A stretch of 64,000 nt of DNA from Phocaeicola sartorii JCM 17136 = DSM 21941. Its GTDB lineage: Bacteria; Bacteroidota; Bacteroidia; Bacteroidales; Bacteroidaceae. Under the pieces are notes generated by a model. The model searched no databases, was not told where the DNA came from, and saw nothing but the letters and a program-made list of their open reading frames with translations. This document shows positions 36,379 through 44,348 of the stretch, one piece after another. Location of the stretch: positions 1-64,000 of the forward strand of contig NZ_BAKM01000014.1 of NCBI RefSeq assembly GCF_000614185.1, in the 5' to 3' direction. Position 1 is the first letter of the stretch, and each line of letters begins with the position of its first letter. A program made the translations under genes and the position numbers.

Positions 36379-39264
36379 ATGTTACAAAACAAAAATTACA
36401 CAGGCTTGACCGATGCCCAAGTGCTCGAAAGCCGCAAGAAGTATGGGGTCAATATACTGACACCACCAGAGAAAGAAACATTATGGGACACTCTAAAAGA
36501 AGCGTGTACGCATTGGATAACCAAATCGATGTTGGTTCTTTTGGTTCTGTCTGTAATTGGCGCAGCGATGCTGAGCAGTAGTCTGGGGGCTATTGTATGG
36601 TCTATGCCTGCTATTATTGCTCTTGCAACGGTGATGATATTGGCTGTTGGCTTCTTTGGAGGTTTCGGTGATCCTCTTTTCAAGATTCTCATAATGGCGT
36701 TTGTCCTTTCAATGGGTATCTCCATTTATGAGTTTATATGGGTCGGTGCTGGATTCAAAACTTTCTTTGAGCCGATAGGTATTATTGTTGCTCTGATATT
36801 AGCAACGAGTATCGCTTTCGTTTTGGAGAGAAAGAATGAAAAGACATTCCAGAGCCTTAATGAAGTGAATGACGACACGCTCGTAAAGGTGATACGCAAC
36901 AGTAATGTATGTCAGGTGCCACGTAAAGATATTGTGGTTGGTGACATTGTGTTGCTTGAAGCAGGTGAGGAAATTCCTGCCGATTGTGAACTGTTAGATG
37001 CGTTAAATCTAAATGTCAACGAGTCATCACTTACTGGTGAACTTCAAGTTTACAAGACTACTACCCCAGAGGAATTTGACAAGGAATCAACTTATCCTTC
37101 AAATCAAATTATGAAGGGTACTATAATCCTTGAAGGCTATTGCACGGCCAAAGTGTTGAAAGTGGGTGATGCTACAGAGAGTGGAAAGGTCTTTGAGGCT
37201 GCACAAGTGGAAGAAGGAGGTTCAACTCCATTGAGCGAGGAACTTGATGGACTGGCGGATTTGATAACAAAAGCAAGTTATGTGTTTGCCGCCCTTATCG
37301 TCGTTGGACGTATCTTCATCTATTTCTATATGGGTGATGCCGACTTCTCTTCCGGCAATGGATGGATAGGATTTGTCACGTATGTACTTAACACCGTAAT
37401 GATTGCCGTTACCCTCATTGTTGTGGCTGTTCCAGAAGGATTACCTATGTCCGTCACTCTTAGTCTAGCATTCAGTATGCGCAAGTTGATGAAGGAGAAC
37501 ACACTCCCCCGTACCATGCACTCTTGCGAGACTATGGGAGCAACATCTGTGATATGTACCGACAAGACCGGTACATTAACACAGAACAAAATGCAGGTGG
37601 CAGAAAGTGACCTCAACGAGGTTTCCGATGAACTGCTTGCAGAAATGATTGCACTCAACACAACTGCCAACCTTGACTTTACAAATAAGAACAACGTCAA
37701 GACCGTAGGTAATCCTACAGAATGTGCACTTTTGTTGTGGCTCAACGGCAAAGGACAGGATTATATGTCCATACGTGAGAAGTCTATGATTGTTGACCGT
37801 CTTCCTTTCTCTACTGAAAACAAGTATATGGCAACGATTGTTGATTCTGCAGCCTTGAATAAAAAAGTGGTTTATGTGAAAGGTGCTCCTGAAATTCTGC
37901 TCTCAATGTCAACTGTTGGTGAATCCCAAAAGCAGAAGTACAACGAAGAGTTGCAGAGTTATCAGAACAAGGCAATGCGTACTCTTGGTCTGGCATATGT
38001 GGAAGCTGACAATAATGAAGAGATTTTCAAGGATGGCAAACTCAACACAAAGAGTCTTACCTTCGTTGGTATCTTTGCTATTTCTGACCCTGTTCGCAAG
38101 GAAGTGCCTGCTGCAATCAAAGATTGTGTCAATGCCGGAATACAAGTGAAGATTGTAACAGGTGACACAACTGGTACGGCAAAGGAAATAGGAAGACAAA
38201 TTGGTCTGTGGAATAACACAGATGGCGACAGAAACATCATGACAGGTGTGGAATTTGCAGCCATGAGCGATGAGAATTTGCTTACACGTGTAGAAGACAT
38301 TAAGATTCTGTCCCGTGCCCGTCCTAATGACAAGGAAAGGTTGGTAAGACTGTTGAAACAAAAGGGACACGTTGTTGCCGCTACAGGTGACGGTACCAAT
38401 GACGCTCCAGCGTTGAACGTCGCAGACGTCGGTCTGTCAATGGGTGACGGTACTGCTGTGGCTAAAGAGGCTTCGGACATGACCATCCAAGACAACTCGT
38501 TCTCTACGATTGCCAACGCTGTAATGTGGGGACGTTCTCTTTACAAAAATATCCAGCGATTCCTGTTGTTCCAGCTTACAGTGAACGTGACAGCTTGTTT
38601 CCTCGTACTTGTCGGCGCGTTTATGGGCACGGAGTCTCCGCTTACTGTTACCCAGATGTTGTGGATCAACCTTATTATGGATACTTTTGCAGCTATCGCT
38701 TTGGCTTCACTTCCGCCATCGCAGAAAGTTATGCAAGATAAGCCTCGCAACAGAAAAGCCTCTATCCTCAGTCATTCTATGCGTATCAACATTCTTGGTG
38801 TAGGATTCTTTTTCTTCTTCTTGCTTGTAGCTATGCTTTATATCTTCGAGCATGGTGAATATACAAGTATGGTAGATTTGCTGAACTTTCATATCGGTGA
38901 GCGTGACGGATTGAGTACATACGAATTGACTATGATATTCACCACGTTTGTTATGACTCACTTCTTCTACCTCTTCGATGCTCGTGCATTTGAAACGGGT
39001 CGCAGTGCATTACATTTCAAAGGATGTCAAGGTCTGCTTACGATAGTTGTCGTTGTATTCTTGGGTCAAATACTTATGGTGGAAAATCTGTTTGAAATTC
39101 TACATAAACTATTTAATACGCCTCTGTCTTGGACTCAGTATTGGCCTCTACAAGATTTCTTCAATGTCTGTGGATTGAGTCTGCAGGATTGGATAATTAT
39201 TATCCTTGGTTCTTCACTTGTACTTTGGGTACATGAGGTATGGCATTTGATAACAAGAAAGTAA
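36379..39264 (+). CDS. PMCA-type Ca2+-translocating P-type ATPase
   Basis: 961 residues, family length. Motifs: actuator TGE (in ESSLTGEL, Leu where Ser is usual), PEGLPMSVTLSLAFSMRKLMKENTLPR with ion-binding Glu, phosphorylation DKTGTLTQNKM (Asp 395), KGAPE, TGD, TGDGTNDAPAL, and NLIMDTFAAIALASLPP in M6. The pattern is the P2B (PMCA-like) Ca2+ pump, so it should export Ca2+ from the cytoplasm with ATP. Preceded by the small membrane protein/lipoprotein pair and followed by a hairpin, then pgpA. Pairing with TerD, a Ca2+-binding family, is notable. Confidence 0.9.
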   Translation: MLQNKNYTGLTDAQVLESRKKYGVNILTPPEKETLWDTLKEACTHWITKSMLVLLVLSVIGAAMLSSSLGAIVWSMPAIIALATVMILAVGFFGGFGDPLFKILIMAFVLSMGISIYEFIWVGAGFKTFFEPIGIIVALILATSIAFVLERKNEKTFQSLNEVNDDTLVKVIRNSNVCQVPRKDIVVGDIVLLEAGEEIPADCELLDALNLNVNESSLTGELQVYKTTTPEEFDKESTYPSNQIMKGTIILEGYCTAKVLKVGDATESGKVFEAAQVEEGGSTPLSEELDGLADLITKASYVFAALIVVGRIFIYFYMGDADFSSGNGWIGFVTYVLNTVMIAVTLIVVAVPEGLPMSVTLSLAFSMRKLMKENTLPRTMHSCETMGATSVICTDKTGTLTQNKMQVAESDLNEVSDELLAEMIALNTTANLDFTNKNNVKTVGNPTECALLLWLNGKGQDYMSIREKSMIVDRLPFSTENKYMATIVDSAALNKKVVYVKGAPEILLSMSTVGESQKQKYNEELQSYQNKAMRTLGLAYVEADNNEEIFKDGKLNTKSLTFVGIFAISDPVRKEVPAAIKDCVNAGIQVKIVTGDTTGTAKEIGRQIGLWNNTDGDRNIMTGVEFAAMSDENLLTRVEDIKILSRARPNDKERLVRLLKQKGHVVAATGDGTNDAPALNVADVGLSMGDGTAVAKEASDMTIQDNSFSTIANAVMWGRSLYKNIQRFLLFQLTVNVTACFLVLVGAFMGTESPLTVTQMLWINLIMDTFAAIALASLPPSQKVMQDKPRNRKASILSHSMRINILGVGFFFFFLLVAMLYIFEHGEYTSMVDLLNFHIGERDGLSTYELTMIFTTFVMTHFFYLFDARAFETGRSALHFKGCQGLLTIVVVVFLGQILMVENLFEILHKLFNTPLSWTQYWPLQDFFNVCGLSLQDWIIIILGSSLVLWVHEVWHLITRK

Positions 39265-39275
39265 AACAATGTATA

Positions 39276-39305
39276 GGTATGCCTGATTCTTATTAAGGGC
39301 ATACC
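39276..39305 (+). terminator. Hairpin between the Ca2+ ATPase and pgpA
   Basis: Arms GGTATGCC (39276-39283) and GGCATACC (39298-39305), followed closely by CTTTTC. A weak to moderate terminator. Confidence 0.55.
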
Positions 39306-39345
39306 CATACTTTTCAAAATAACATAGAATGGTAAGAAAGATAGC

Positions 39346-39852
39346 ATGAGTAATAACAATAATCATCCCTTAGGTAAAGCACCTTGGTTTCATATAATCG
39401 TTTCCACAGGGTTGGGAAGCGGATTTTTTCCCGGAGCACCCGGTACTTTCGCAGGCTTTATAGCATTAGTGATATGGTATGCACTTTATCTTGTCTTATT
39501 ACCACCAACTCTTTTTTATATTACATTTGCTCTAATCATAACCACAACTATTGTTGGGGTGTGGACTTCAAATGTTATGGAAAAATATTGGGGCACAGAT
39601 CCACGTGCAGTTGTTATTGACGAATATGTTGGTACTTGGATTCCGCTTTTAGCAGCCCCATGCGGTGAATATACATGGATTCTTGCATTCATTGGATTTG
39701 CTCTCTTTCGTATAATTGACATCTTCAAGCCTTTAGGATGTAGAAAAGTAGAACAGATAATGCCCGGAGGATGGGGTGTGATGTTTGACGACATATTAGC
39801 TGGAAGTTATGCTCTTGTTCTTGTTATTATTATAAAATATATCTGTTTATGA
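39346..39852 (+). CDS. pgpA: Phosphatidylglycerophosphatase A family protein
   Basis: 168 residues with four hydrophobic segments. STGLGSGFFPGAPGTFAG, DPRAVVIDEYVGTWI, RIIDIFKPLG and GGWGVMFDDILAG are the conserved catalytic and metal-binding segments of PgpA, which removes phosphate from phosphatidylglycerolphosphate in phospholipid synthesis. Bacteroidetes chromosomes normally carry their own copy; this one lies in element cargo at the end of the operon. It may alter membrane lipids for the cargo system, or act on another lipid phosphate (inference). Confidence 0.85.
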   Translation: MSNNNNHPLGKAPWFHIIVSTGLGSGFFPGAPGTFAGFIALVIWYALYLVLLPPTLFYITFALIITTTIVGVWTSNVMEKYWGTDPRAVVIDEYVGTWIPLLAAPCGEYTWILAFIGFALFRIIDIFKPLGCRKVEQIMPGGWGVMFDDILAGSYALVLVIIIKYICL

Positions 39853-40007
39853 AAAATTCCAGAATTATCATTCTCTCTAAAAAGAGCATTGATTTTTCTG
39901 TTCCCATAGCATTTCTCCTATCATAATATAATAAGGTTACTTGTTTCCTCTGCAATTTCTTCCTATGAATATGTAACATAATCATAATAGCCTCCTATAT
40001 TCCAAAC

Positions 40008-40043
40008 AACTCCGACCCACGCCTCACGGCGGAAGTCGGAGTT
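40008..40043. terminator. Hairpin terminator of the pcfJ operon
   Basis: AACTCCGAC (40008-40016) and GTCGGAGTT (40035-40043), 20 bp after the minus-strand pcfJ stop. Convergent with the cargo operon, so it may serve both. Confidence 0.75.
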
Positions 40044-40062
40044 TCAACATATATAAAGGAAC

Positions 40063-41340
40063 TTATGCGGATGTCCTTTTTGCCTCCAAGAAACGGTGGG
40101 CATTATCATTCACTAAACGGATAATCCTATCGTGATACTCAGTGTTGCTGTTGCACACCCCACGGCTCTGTACCACTTTCCCCTGGCTCAAACTGAACTC
40201 CACGGTCTCAATGCGGTTTCCCAAATGGTCGTGAGCCGACAGAATAACAGAGTCAGTCTTGGCATAGTATTCACATTGGAATACACAATGCTTCATCTTG
40301 TTGCCCTCCTCTCTGTAAGCCTCCAACGAGTTCAATACAGAAATCTCAATATCTTCATCACTAATGACGATACCGAAGAAGCAGGACTTGTTCTTGTAAA
40401 ACTCGGCTTCGTATGTCTTGACTTTTGCCATCCGCTCCATATCCCTACGCTTTTGCTCAATGACATCCGCTTTCTTCAACCAATGGTTGTGCTCCGTTTT
40501 CAAGTTTATCGGACAGATATACTTGGCATTATGAATGTCCTTGCCACATCTTTCAAGCAAGCGGATGGTATCACACCAAATACCAAAATCCTCAATCCGG
40601 TAATGATGCCTTGAAGCCACCTTGTACGATTGCCAACAGCTGTTAAGGTCAAAAGCGTGATAGATAAAATATTCAACCGCCTTGTAGTCCTTTACTTTCA
40701 TCAGCGTTTCCATCCGATGGTCAAATAAAAGAGACTTAATCAACTTGAACGGGTGGCAATTAGGCAATTTTCCTTTCATACCGTTCCGTCTCAATTCGGG
40801 AAGGGCTGAATAGTAGGGATAGGTATAAGTGTCGGATATGACCATATAGACATCAGACAATCTCCTTAACTCTATCGGACTGGCAAAACTAAAGCTGTCT
40901 TGATAATAGCCTTTAATTTTCTTTCTTGAAGTAACCGCCACCTGTCCTTTGGCATTGAGCCACAGACGGCATACTTCATCATAGTAAAACTCCATCGGCT
41001 TCCCTTTGCTATATAGGACGGTCAGCAAAAATACTCGTTGTACTTGTAAGTCCCCGATAACTTCAAGGGAAGAAAAATAGCTTTTTTCTTGATGCTTGCG
41101 TTTCATCGTATCAGCCACTTGCAAACGGTGTCCGCAATGGGGGCAACGGACAGACTTGCCTTTTCCCTTATAGTCAAACTTCTCTCCGCAATCGCCACAC
41201 GTACATTTATGCTCGGATGTACGGAATGCAATATGCTTCACTACGTTTCTTACTGCCCACTCCACGGCTTTAGAGCCGATGGCGGTCAGCTTCTCATTGG
41301 AAGCTGCCACCAATTTCTCAAACTTGTTTCTCGGTTTCAT
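40063..41340 (-). CDS. PcfJ-like protein with zinc ribbons
   Basis: About 425 residues from the ATG at 41340 (MKPRNKFEKLVAASNEKL); upstream frame in phase overlaps pcfK. A zinc ribbon (CTCGDCG...CPHCGHR) sits at about residues 48-72. The C-terminal region (EGNKMKHCVFQCEYYAKTDSVILSA) is the PcfJ domain found on conjugative plasmids and ICEs. PcfJ proteins are linked to transfer regulation or substrate handling, but their biochemistry is not established. Intact frame. Last gene of the 42103-to-40063 minus operon. Confidence 0.8.
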   Translation of the reverse strand: MKPRNKFEKLVAASNEKLTAIGSKAVEWAVRNVVKHIAFRTSEHKCTCGDCGEKFDYKGKGKSVRCPHCGHRLQVADTMKRKHQEKSYFSSLEVIGDLQVQRVFLLTVLYSKGKPMEFYYDEVCRLWLNAKGQVAVTSRKKIKGYYQDSFSFASPIELRRLSDVYMVISDTYTYPYYSALPELRRNGMKGKLPNCHPFKLIKSLLFDHRMETLMKVKDYKAVEYFIYHAFDLNSCWQSYKVASRHHYRIEDFGIWCDTIRLLERCGKDIHNAKYICPINLKTEHNHWLKKADVIEQKRRDMERMAKVKTYEAEFYKNKSCFFGIVISDEDIEISVLNSLEAYREEGNKMKHCVFQCEYYAKTDSVILSAHDHLGNRIETVEFSLSQGKVVQSRGVCNSNTEYHDRIIRLVNDNAHRFLEAKRTSA

Positions 41341-41344
41341 ATGC

Positions 41345-41767
41345 TTAAAAATCAAATAGTGATAACTCGGCTTGTTGGGGAACTTTGGGTTTGCTCGGCT
41401 TGGGTCGGGAGTTTCTGACTTGTAGCTTGCGAAGCTCCTCCTCTTGGTAGCGTTTGAGGGCAATGTCCCTCTGTTCCGCCTTTTCCTCTTCTGTCAAGTC
41501 TATATGATGGTTCACGACAACATTACAAGATGCCGGCTTGCCAATCTCCAATGTGGGTTCATCCACTACGTGAACTGCCATTGAGTAAATTTCCTCGTCA
41601 GCGAAACCGTAACACCCCGATTTCTGTACCTCTGAAAATATGTAATTCACAATATCATCAATGGTGCGTGTGGTGGTTTCATACTTGGCACGGAAAAGTT
41701 CATCCTCCTTTGCCCTGTTGTCAAGATAGTTCTTGATAATCGCCTTGAATTGCTCTGTTCCTTTCAT
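41345..41767 (-). CDS. PcfK-like protein
   Basis: 140 residues from the ATG at 41767 (MKGTEQFKAIIKNYLDNRAKEDELFRAKYETTTRTIDDIVNYIFSEV). The N-terminal helices and the QKSGCYGFADEEIYSMAVHVVDEP block are the PcfK signature. Tail is basic and ends AELSLFDF, a typical short C-terminal binding motif resembling the clamp-binding QxxLxLF pattern, which would fit a replication-linked protein. Only 4 bp separate it from pcfJ. Confidence 0.75.
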   Translation of the reverse strand: MKGTEQFKAIIKNYLDNRAKEDELFRAKYETTTRTIDDIVNYIFSEVQKSGCYGFADEEIYSMAVHVVDEPTLEIGKPASCNVVVNHHIDLTEEEKAEQRDIALKRYQEEELRKLQVRNSRPKPSKPKVPQQAELSLFDF

Positions 41768-41797
41768 ATATGTTCGCTTTAAGTTGTTATACATTTA

Positions 41798-42103
41798 CTA
41801 TCCTATCGGCAACCTCTCCAAAAGTTCCTTCAATGGAATGGTATTGATGTCCTCACTGCGGAACAACACTTCCCACTCCGGCTTAACCAGCAAGCGATGG
41901 AAACTCTCCACCGAAAAGCCTGTATCATTGGAGTAGCAAGTAATGCAAGCGAAGTTCTTGCCATCCTTGCGGATATGGGCATAATCGGGAGCCATACCGA
42001 AAGCACATCTGCGGATGTCCTCTCTGTTCCACAATAGGGTCAGTTCGTAAACATTCCCTCTGAGGTTTACCGTTTCCTTTCTGTCTTTAAGTGTGATGCT
42101 CAT
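41798..42103 (-). CDS. Small ICE protein of unknown function
   Basis: 101 residues, mixed alpha/beta: MSITLKDRKETVNLRGNVYELTLLWNREDIRRCAFGMAPDYAHIRKDG, then FACITCYSNDTGFSVESFHRLL. Not recognised. First gene of the pcfK/pcfJ operon, with the shared leader element just upstream, just as the 64-residue gene at 22813 follows leader copy 1. Confidence 0.6.
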   Translation of the reverse strand: MSITLKDRKETVNLRGNVYELTLLWNREDIRRCAFGMAPDYAHIRKDGKNFACITCYSNDTGFSVESFHRLLVKPEWEVLFRSEDINTIPLKELLERLPIG

Positions 42104-42112
42104 ACGTTCTAA

Positions 42113-42350
42113 TTTTTTCCCTTTTGTTTGAAGCCTTTTTGGCTTCTCGCTTCCGGGTGATTTTTACGATGCCACCCACACGGAGGGAACAAGGGGCGTA
42201 AGGCAAATGTGGCAAGCGGAAAGAGACGGAATACCCAATTTGGCACAAATTGCGGAAGGCTTCCGTCCGCTTTCCGTGCAGCCAAGAGAAACGGCATTTG
42301 CTGTCGGCACCGCCCTCTGTTACTTTGTATCGGAAAATAGAACCGGGAGC
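42113..42350. repeat. Leader element, copy 2
   Basis: Shares CCCTTTTGTTTGAAGCC, the GAAGCC/GGCTTC hairpin, GACGGAATACCCAA, TTGCGGAAGGCT and a terminal rightward promoter with the copy at 23036-23290. Both lie upstream of a minus-strand small-gene run of the element. Confidence 0.7.
42297..42327 (+). promoter_or_regulatory. Putative rightward promoter at the end of leader copy 2
   Basis: TTTG (42297-42300) and TACTTTG (42321-42327) with a 20-bp spacer. It points into the terminator of the opposite operon, so any product would be a short RNA of about 100 nt. Confidence 0.4.
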
Positions 42351-42383
42351 GCAGATGACCGAATGAAGATAACAGGCACAAAA

Positions 42384-42427
42384 ATCCCCGACAACCTTGA
42401 ACCTTGCGGTTCCCGGATGCCGGGGAT
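42384..42427 (-). terminator. Terminator of the 49.2-to-42.4 kb minus-strand operon
   Basis: Arms ATCCCCG/CGGGGAT with an inner GAACC/GGTTC stem; read on the minus strand it is followed by TTTTTGTG. It lies 21 bp after the stop of the last gene. Confidence 0.8.
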
Positions 42428-42447
42428 AAAGTATTTGCTGTATGGAT

Positions 42448-42984
42448 TTACATCAGAGGAATCTCAAACGACTTGATGACAAATTGCCCCTCCTTGTCTA
42501 ATATGAACCAGTATTCGGAGTGATAAGGCTTGCCTTCCAAGTCCATACCTTCATATTCAATCTTGACCTTCCAACCGGTAAATGATTTTACAACATTATC
42601 ATTAGCCTGTGGAGTCATGGAACGGAGAACCGACATCGCCTCCATCTGCCGCTCCATCAACACGGAAATCTCCTTGTCATCAGGATTGAAGTTCTCCAAC
42701 CCGTCAGTAAGTTTCATTACCTTCTCGTTGATTTTCATCATTGCCATAGAGATAGACATCTTCTCGTCCATCGTGATATACTCCCTGCCAAACACAGAAT
42801 CCGGCTGGCTGATACCGATAATCCTGACAGACTTCGGATTATCCACCGAAGCTTTCAATGCCAGTTCCGCCACCTTGACAGCACGCTTCTTCGGATTATC
42901 GCCACGGAATACCAAATAACCAACGACACCCCAAAACAGAATAATCGAAGCCAATATGATAGCTAATCTTGCCCCCGGTCTCAT
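42448..42984 (-). CDS. Membrane-anchored ICE protein of unknown function
   Basis: 178 residues. One N-terminal helix (LAIILASIILFWGVVGYLVF, residues 7-26) and a soluble domain with two helices (around 75-125) and C-terminal beta strands (WKVKIEYEGMDLEGKPYHSEYWFILDKEGQFVIKSFEIP). Signal-anchor topology puts the domain in the periplasm. No family recognised. Its ATG overlaps the stop of the upstream gene (ATGA-type coupling). Confidence 0.65.
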   Translation of the reverse strand: MRPGARLAIILASIILFWGVVGYLVFRGDNPKKRAVKVAELALKASVDNPKSVRIIGISQPDSVFGREYITMDEKMSISMAMMKINEKVMKLTDGLENFNPDDKEISVLMERQMEAMSVLRSMTPQANDNVVKSFTGWKVKIEYEGMDLEGKPYHSEYWFILDKEGQFVIKSFEIPLM

Positions 42985-43529
42985 ATCTTCACGATTTGGA
43001 GTTTGTCAGGAGAGACACCCAGACGCTTGCGGTACACCGCACCGTCCTCACGGTACATCTCCAGTTCTGCAGAAGTGATGCCTTTCTCGCAAAGTTCCTT
43101 GGCTTCAGCCAAAGTCACCTGATGCCCGCCGATGTTCCGCCAGATGGCAAACGAACAGGGAGCTTCCTGATTGCCATAATTGGAACAGTTGAAGGCACGG
43201 CTGCCCACACGAATTTCACCACCACAATGAGGGCATTTACCGACAACCGCCTGCATATTGATGTTCCCGTTATCAGCCAGTTCAAGCACGGTGGGAAAGG
43301 TTTTGCCTTCCTTACTGGCGAAACCGTCCAGTAGAACAGAACGATTGGCAAGCAGTTCCGCTATTTCGTTATCAGCCATCTTACGGTTGCCAAGAATGGC
43401 ATTGATGTTCAGCACACACGAGGGATGTTCTCCCATATTGTTCTCACAGCGATACCCCTTGCAGGTCTTCACTACGTTACCGCCACAGAGGGGGCAGCTA
43501 CCTATAATTTTCTTTTCTGTTGTCATCAT
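42981..43529 (-). CDS. Zinc-ribbon protein like the C-terminus of topoisomerase III
   Basis: 182 residues with two Cys4 zinc ribbons: CPLCGG...GYRCE...C and CPHCGG...FNCSNYG...C. Each is followed by a helical repeat (ADNEIAELLANRSVLLDGFASKEGKTF and TLAEAKELCEKGITSAELE). Topoisomerase-IA C-terminal repeats have this plan, but no catalytic toprim or Tyr domain is present. It may act as a single-stranded-DNA-binding accessory protein in transfer. Frame intact. Confidence 0.7.
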   Translation of the reverse strand: MMTTEKKIIGSCPLCGGNVVKTCKGYRCENNMGEHPSCVLNINAILGNRKMADNEIAELLANRSVLLDGFASKEGKTFPTVLELADNGNINMQAVVGKCPHCGGEIRVGSRAFNCSNYGNQEAPCSFAIWRNIGGHQVTLAEAKELCEKGITSAELEMYREDGAVYRKRLGVSPDKLQIVKI

Positions 43530-43595
43530 ACTCTTTGATTATTGATTATTACGTTGTTCGATTATTATTCTAATTGCATTCCAATTCTATTCTAA

Positions 43596-44348
43596 TTACC
43601 ATTTAAGCAAGTAGCCTTGATTCCATTCCGACACAATACCATCAATGATATTCTTGCCGGACATCACATTTGCCCAACCTTCCGGGTCAAGAGAGAACCA
43701 AAGGTCATTCCAAGACAAGGTGCGAACCTGCCATGCCAGGATAAACAAGTCCGTATTGATGGCTTCCAACCTTGTTACCACCTCATTGGCGATATAGTAT
43801 CGCTCAGAAGAGTTTAACAAGTTCACCTTGTGCTTCTCGTTCTTCCCATCCCCACCGGGCACATTGTAACTGCCCGAAGTCACCAACTGCTTCATAAAGG
43901 GATAGAGTGCTGCCATCTGTGTAGCCGCATCTGTCAGTTCATCCGACACGATGGCGGCAATAGCCGTACCTTTCAGATTACGACCAACCGACTTCGTGAG
44001 CAGACTGCAGTTTTTGGGTATCTCAACCGCAACCAATTCCCCTGCACGTTTAATCTGATAGAGGTTCTGCATCGCACCCTGCGCATTGGAGAGGTATTCC
44101 AGCATCTTGTTCTCCACAGAGTGAACACGGTCGAGAGCCAAGGTCACGGCTGTCTCGGCAGCGATAATCTGTTCCTGTCTTTTCTTACGCTGCTTGTGGA
44201 TATTTTTCAACTCCACAGTCTGCGCAATCACCGCACCCGTCAAAGCCGGATCCGTCTGTTGGGCAAAAGAAGGCAAGCCGTTCATCAGGAAACCTGACAG
44301 AATGGCCAATGCCGCTACCCTTGATTTTATTCTTTGCATATACTTCAC
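43596..44348 (-). CDS. Periplasmic transfer-associated protein (WAN-motif family)
   Basis: 250 residues with a cleavable signal (MQRIKSRVAALAILSGFLMNGLPSFAQQ). Long helices (about 35-110) and a C-terminal motif LWFSLDPEGWANVMSGKNIIDGIVSEWNQGYLLKW. The same C-terminal plan is seen in the products at 59171-59909 (DPE-WANVVTMKNNVGGLINDWN) and 58468-59153 (VINKWNQGYAG). Likely paralogous structural parts of the mating apparatus in the periplasm. Confidence 0.65.
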   Translation of the reverse strand: MKYMQRIKSRVAALAILSGFLMNGLPSFAQQTDPALTGAVIAQTVELKNIHKQRKKRQEQIIAAETAVTLALDRVHSVENKMLEYLSNAQGAMQNLYQIKRAGELVAVEIPKNCSLLTKSVGRNLKGTAIAAIVSDELTDAATQMAALYPFMKQLVTSGSYNVPGGDGKNEKHKVNLLNSSERYYIANEVVTRLEAINTDLFILAWQVRTLSWNDLWFSLDPEGWANVMSGKNIIDGIVSEWNQGYLLKW

